From: Bradyrhizobium diversitatis
GTDB taxonomy: Bacteria; Pseudomonadota; Alphaproteobacteria; Rhizobiales; Xanthobacteraceae
Reading direction: 5' to 3'
NCBI RefSeq assembly: GCF_016031635.1
Contig: NZ_JACEGD010000023.1
Coordinates: 1 to 64,000 of the forward strand
Length of the DNA stretch: 64,000 bases
The notes under the pieces were generated by a model. The model had not been told where the DNA came from, made no database searches, and worked only from the letters and a program-made list of their open reading frames with translations. Shown here piece after piece: positions 61,635 through 64,000 of the stretch. Each line of letters begins with the position of its first letter. Position 1 is the first letter of the stretch. The translations under genes were made by a program, and so were the position numbers.

Positions 61635-61700
61635 CTAGCCATCCCCGGCGGTGTGCCTGGGTACGACGGCGATAAGGAGTTTGGTAATAATGTTACGCAT
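61635..61700 (-). CDS. ilvB leader peptide (21 residues)
   Basis: An ATG at 61700 opens MRNIITKLLIAVVPRH, then TAGDG and stop TAG. Residues 4-13 are Ile-Ile-Thr-Lys-Leu-Leu-Ile-Ala-Val-Val: three Ile, two Leu and two Val, so shortage of any branched-chain tRNA would stall the ribosome there. It lies 26 bases downstream of a good promoter, ahead of the terminator hairpin, and 109 bases upstream of ilvB. No strong Shine-Dalgarno is seen. Function as an attenuation leader is inferred from this layout, which matches leaders known for BCAA operons. Confidence 0.88.
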   Translation of the reverse strand: MRNIITKLLIAVVPRHTAGDG

Positions 61701-61732
61701 GGCGGGCGATCGGCTTCCCAAAGGTTGCGCGA

Positions 61733-61760
61733 AACATAGCGGCCAAAGCCCGGATGTCAA
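61733..61760 (-). promoter_or_regulatory. Sigma-70-type promoter of the ilvB leader and operon
   Basis: On the minus strand TTGACA (61760-61755) and TATGTT (61738-61733) are 16 bases apart, with a perfect -35 box. Transcription would start near 61726, about 26 bases before the leader-peptide ATG. Confidence 0.7.
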
Positions 61761-61853
61761 GGCAATGCGGCGGTTCCCACGCGATTTTGCCAGTGTAGCC
61801 CTGTTCCCCGGGTTCGGCGAGAGGTAAATTCGAGCCCCCGCCACAAAACCGCG

Positions 61854-62795
61854 TTAGTCGGAAGCCCTGCCCGCGTTCACGACCGCCGCGAGCCAACCCC
61901 TTGCCTCCTCCGGCCTGACCCATTCGAATTCCGGCAATTGGTGCCGGAACCAGGTGAATTGCCGCTTGGCGTAGTGGCGGGTGTCGGCGCGGCCAATGCT
62001 GGCGGCCTCCTCCAGGCCGAGCTCGCCGCGCAGATGCCGGATCAGGGCCGGCACGCCATGGGCTTTCATCGCCGGCAGCAGCGGATCGAGGTGTCTGGCG
62101 GCGAGCCGCTCGACTTCCCGCAGCGCACCGGCACCCAGCATGGCGTCGAAGCGGGCATCGATGCGGGCATAGAGCTCGTCCCGCTCGGGCGCGAGGAAGA
62201 CCGCGCGAAATCTGTCCTTGGGCAGCAGCGGTGGCTGTCCCTCCCGGTGCCAGTCGAGCAGTGAACGCCCGGTCGCCTCGATCACCTCGAGCGCGCGCGC
62301 AATCCGCGTGCGGTCGCGCAGGTTCAATCGCTCGGCTGCTGCCACGTCCCGGCGCGCAAGTTCCGCGTGCAGCGCCTCGACGCCGTTCCGCTCCAGTCGC
62401 CCCCTCACGTCCTCCCGCACCTCGGCCGGGATCGGCGGCACCACTGAGAGGCCGGCCGTCAGAGCCTTGAAATAGAGCCCTGTGCCGCCGACGAAGATCG
62501 GCAGACGGCCTTGAGCCCTTGCTTCATCGAGCGCCTTCGCCGCGTCGCTGACCCAGGCGCCCGCCGAAAAATTCACGGCGGCATCGACATGGCCATAGAG
62601 GCGATGCGGCACGAGCGCCTCGTCCGCTGCTGTCGGCCGCGCCGTAATGATACGGAGGTCGCGGTAGACCTGCATGGAATCGGCATTGATGACGATACCG
62701 CCGGTGGCGAGGGCAAGCTCGAGCACCAGCGCCGACTTGCCGCTGGCGGTCGGGCCTGCGATAAGCACGGCCTTGCTTGAATGCCCCTCGCTCAC
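61854..62795 (-). CDS. miaA: tRNA dimethylallyltransferase
   Basis: Adds the dimethylallyl group to A37 of tRNAs that read UNN codons. The 313-residue protein shows the P-loop VLIAGPTASGKSALVLELAL, NADSMQVYRDL, FVGGTGLYFKALTAGL, and the C-terminal YAKRQFTWFRHQLPEFEW. The GTG start at 62795 (VSEGHSSKAVLIAG) follows GAGG; the frame to 62951 extends into the divergent serB gene. The distance to the serB start codon is only 10 bases. Confidence 0.94.
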   Translation of the reverse strand: MSEGHSSKAVLIAGPTASGKSALVLELALATGGIVINADSMQVYRDLRIITARPTAADEALVPHRLYGHVDAAVNFSAGAWVSDAAKALDEARAQGRLPIFVGGTGLYFKALTAGLSVVPPIPAEVREDVRGRLERNGVEALHAELARRDVAAAERLNLRDRTRIARALEVIEATGRSLLDWHREGQPPLLPKDRFRAVFLAPERDELYARIDARFDAMLGAGALREVERLAARHLDPLLPAMKAHGVPALIRHLRGELGLEEAASIGRADTRHYAKRQFTWFRHQLPEFEWVRPEEARGWLAAVVNAGRASD

Positions 62796-62805
62796 GAAAA
62801 CCTCA

Positions 62806-63711
<906 letters not shown>

Positions 63712-63717
63712 CACAAT

Positions 63718-63800
63718 CGTCGTTCCGGGATGGTGCGAAGCACCAGACCCGGAACCTCGAGATTCCGGGTTCGATGCTTCGCATCGCCCCGGAATGACGG
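63718..63800. repeat. Intergenic palindromic element, CGTCGTTCCGGG type
   Basis: The ends CGTCGTTCCGG and CCGGAATGACGG pair (one mismatch), and inner GATGGTGCGAAGCACC and GGTTCGATGCTTCGCATC form further stems. It is a sister of the element at 54720-54812 and lies between convergent serB and the protease gene. Confidence 0.75.
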
Positions 63801-63806
63801 ATGAAG

Positions 63807-64000
63807 TTACTGCACGCTCAGTGCGACGAAGCGCAGCTCGCCGTCGCCGTTGGAGACCAGCAGCAGCACCGATTTCTTGCCGTCCTTCTTGAGCTGATCG
63901 ACCCGCTTCTGGATGTCGGCGCCGCTGGAAACGGCCTCCTGCGCGACCTCGACGATGACGTCACCGGCCGAGAGGCGCTTCTCTGCAGCGTCTGAATTGG
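63807..64000 (-). CDS. DegP/HtrA-like serine protease, C-terminal part (runs off the window)
   Basis: The minus strand from the window edge reads SDAAEKRLSAGDVIVEVAQE, AVSSGADIQKRVDQLKKDGK, SVLLLVSNGDGELRFVALSV and stop at 63807. This is the second PDZ domain and end of a Do-type periplasmic protease/chaperone. The protease domain lies to the right, outside the window, so catalytic residues cannot be checked. Confidence 0.7.
   Translation of the reverse strand, partial: NSDAAEKRLSAGDVIVEVAQEAVSSGADIQKRVDQLKKDGKKSVLLLVSNGDGELRFVALSVQ

Overview
The window looks like chromosome from a Bradyrhizobium-type alphaproteobacterium (Nitrobacteraceae, Hyphomicrobiales). This is inferred from the high GC, the many ABC and TRAP solute-binding proteins, short intergenic palindromes of the kind common in that group, and the family make-up; no marker gene fixes the species.

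Layout. (1) 1-4210 is the integrase end of an integrated island next to a tRNA-Lys(CTT) gene: an IS4-type transposase start, a serine recombinase cut short at that IS end, two small secreted proteins (one apparently truncated), a small excisionase-like protein and a tyrosine integrase. (2) 4211-10203 is core: the tRNA, a Spy/CpxP-like protein, an orphan TRAP binding protein, leuA behind a 39-codon leucine-rich leader peptide, and a Tat-exported SMP-30-like protein. (3) 10293-16990 holds a decayed oxidoreductase fragment and a branched-chain-type ABC cluster whose two ATPases are fused into one protein, followed by two binding proteins. (4) 17175-32293 is mixed: a Gfo/Idh/MocA dehydrogenase, two short RlpA-type proteins, glgC-glgA, a SemiSWEET, a ring-opening dioxygenase, a carboxylesterase homologue lacking its catalytic serine, a Baeyer-Villiger monooxygenase fused to an esterase, several small unknown proteins and a malic enzyme. 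(5) 32577-44187 has an MscS-type channel and a second branched-chain-type ABC operon that runs into ppk2 and a patatin gene, then a NUDIX protein and a sulfonate/nitrate-type binding protein. (6) 44329-49388 has a four-gene ECF sigma/anti-sigma/beta-propeller/DUF305 unit lying between that binding protein and its likely permease and ATPase. (7) 49518-53721 has an osmoprotectant-type importer with permease and binding protein fused, and an LTA-synthase-like sulfatase. (8) 53895-63711 has a TetR pseudogene and the isoleucine/valine cluster (ilvC, LysE and EamA exporters, a methyltransferase, ilvN, a threonine-dehydratase-like gene and ilvB behind a leader peptide and attenuator), then miaA and serB, divergent with only 10 bp between start codons. 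The window ends in the 3' part of a DegP/HtrA-like protease.

The strongest regulatory theme is branched-chain amino acids: leuA and ilvB each have a leader peptide rich in the relevant residues, the ilv cluster carries a dehydratase and two exporters, and two LIV-type import systems lie in the same 64 kb. The most unusual proteins are the BVMO-esterase fusion (with the BVMO fingerprint histidine changed to phenylalanine), the LivG-LivF fusion, the permease-binding-protein fusion and the serine-less carboxylesterase.
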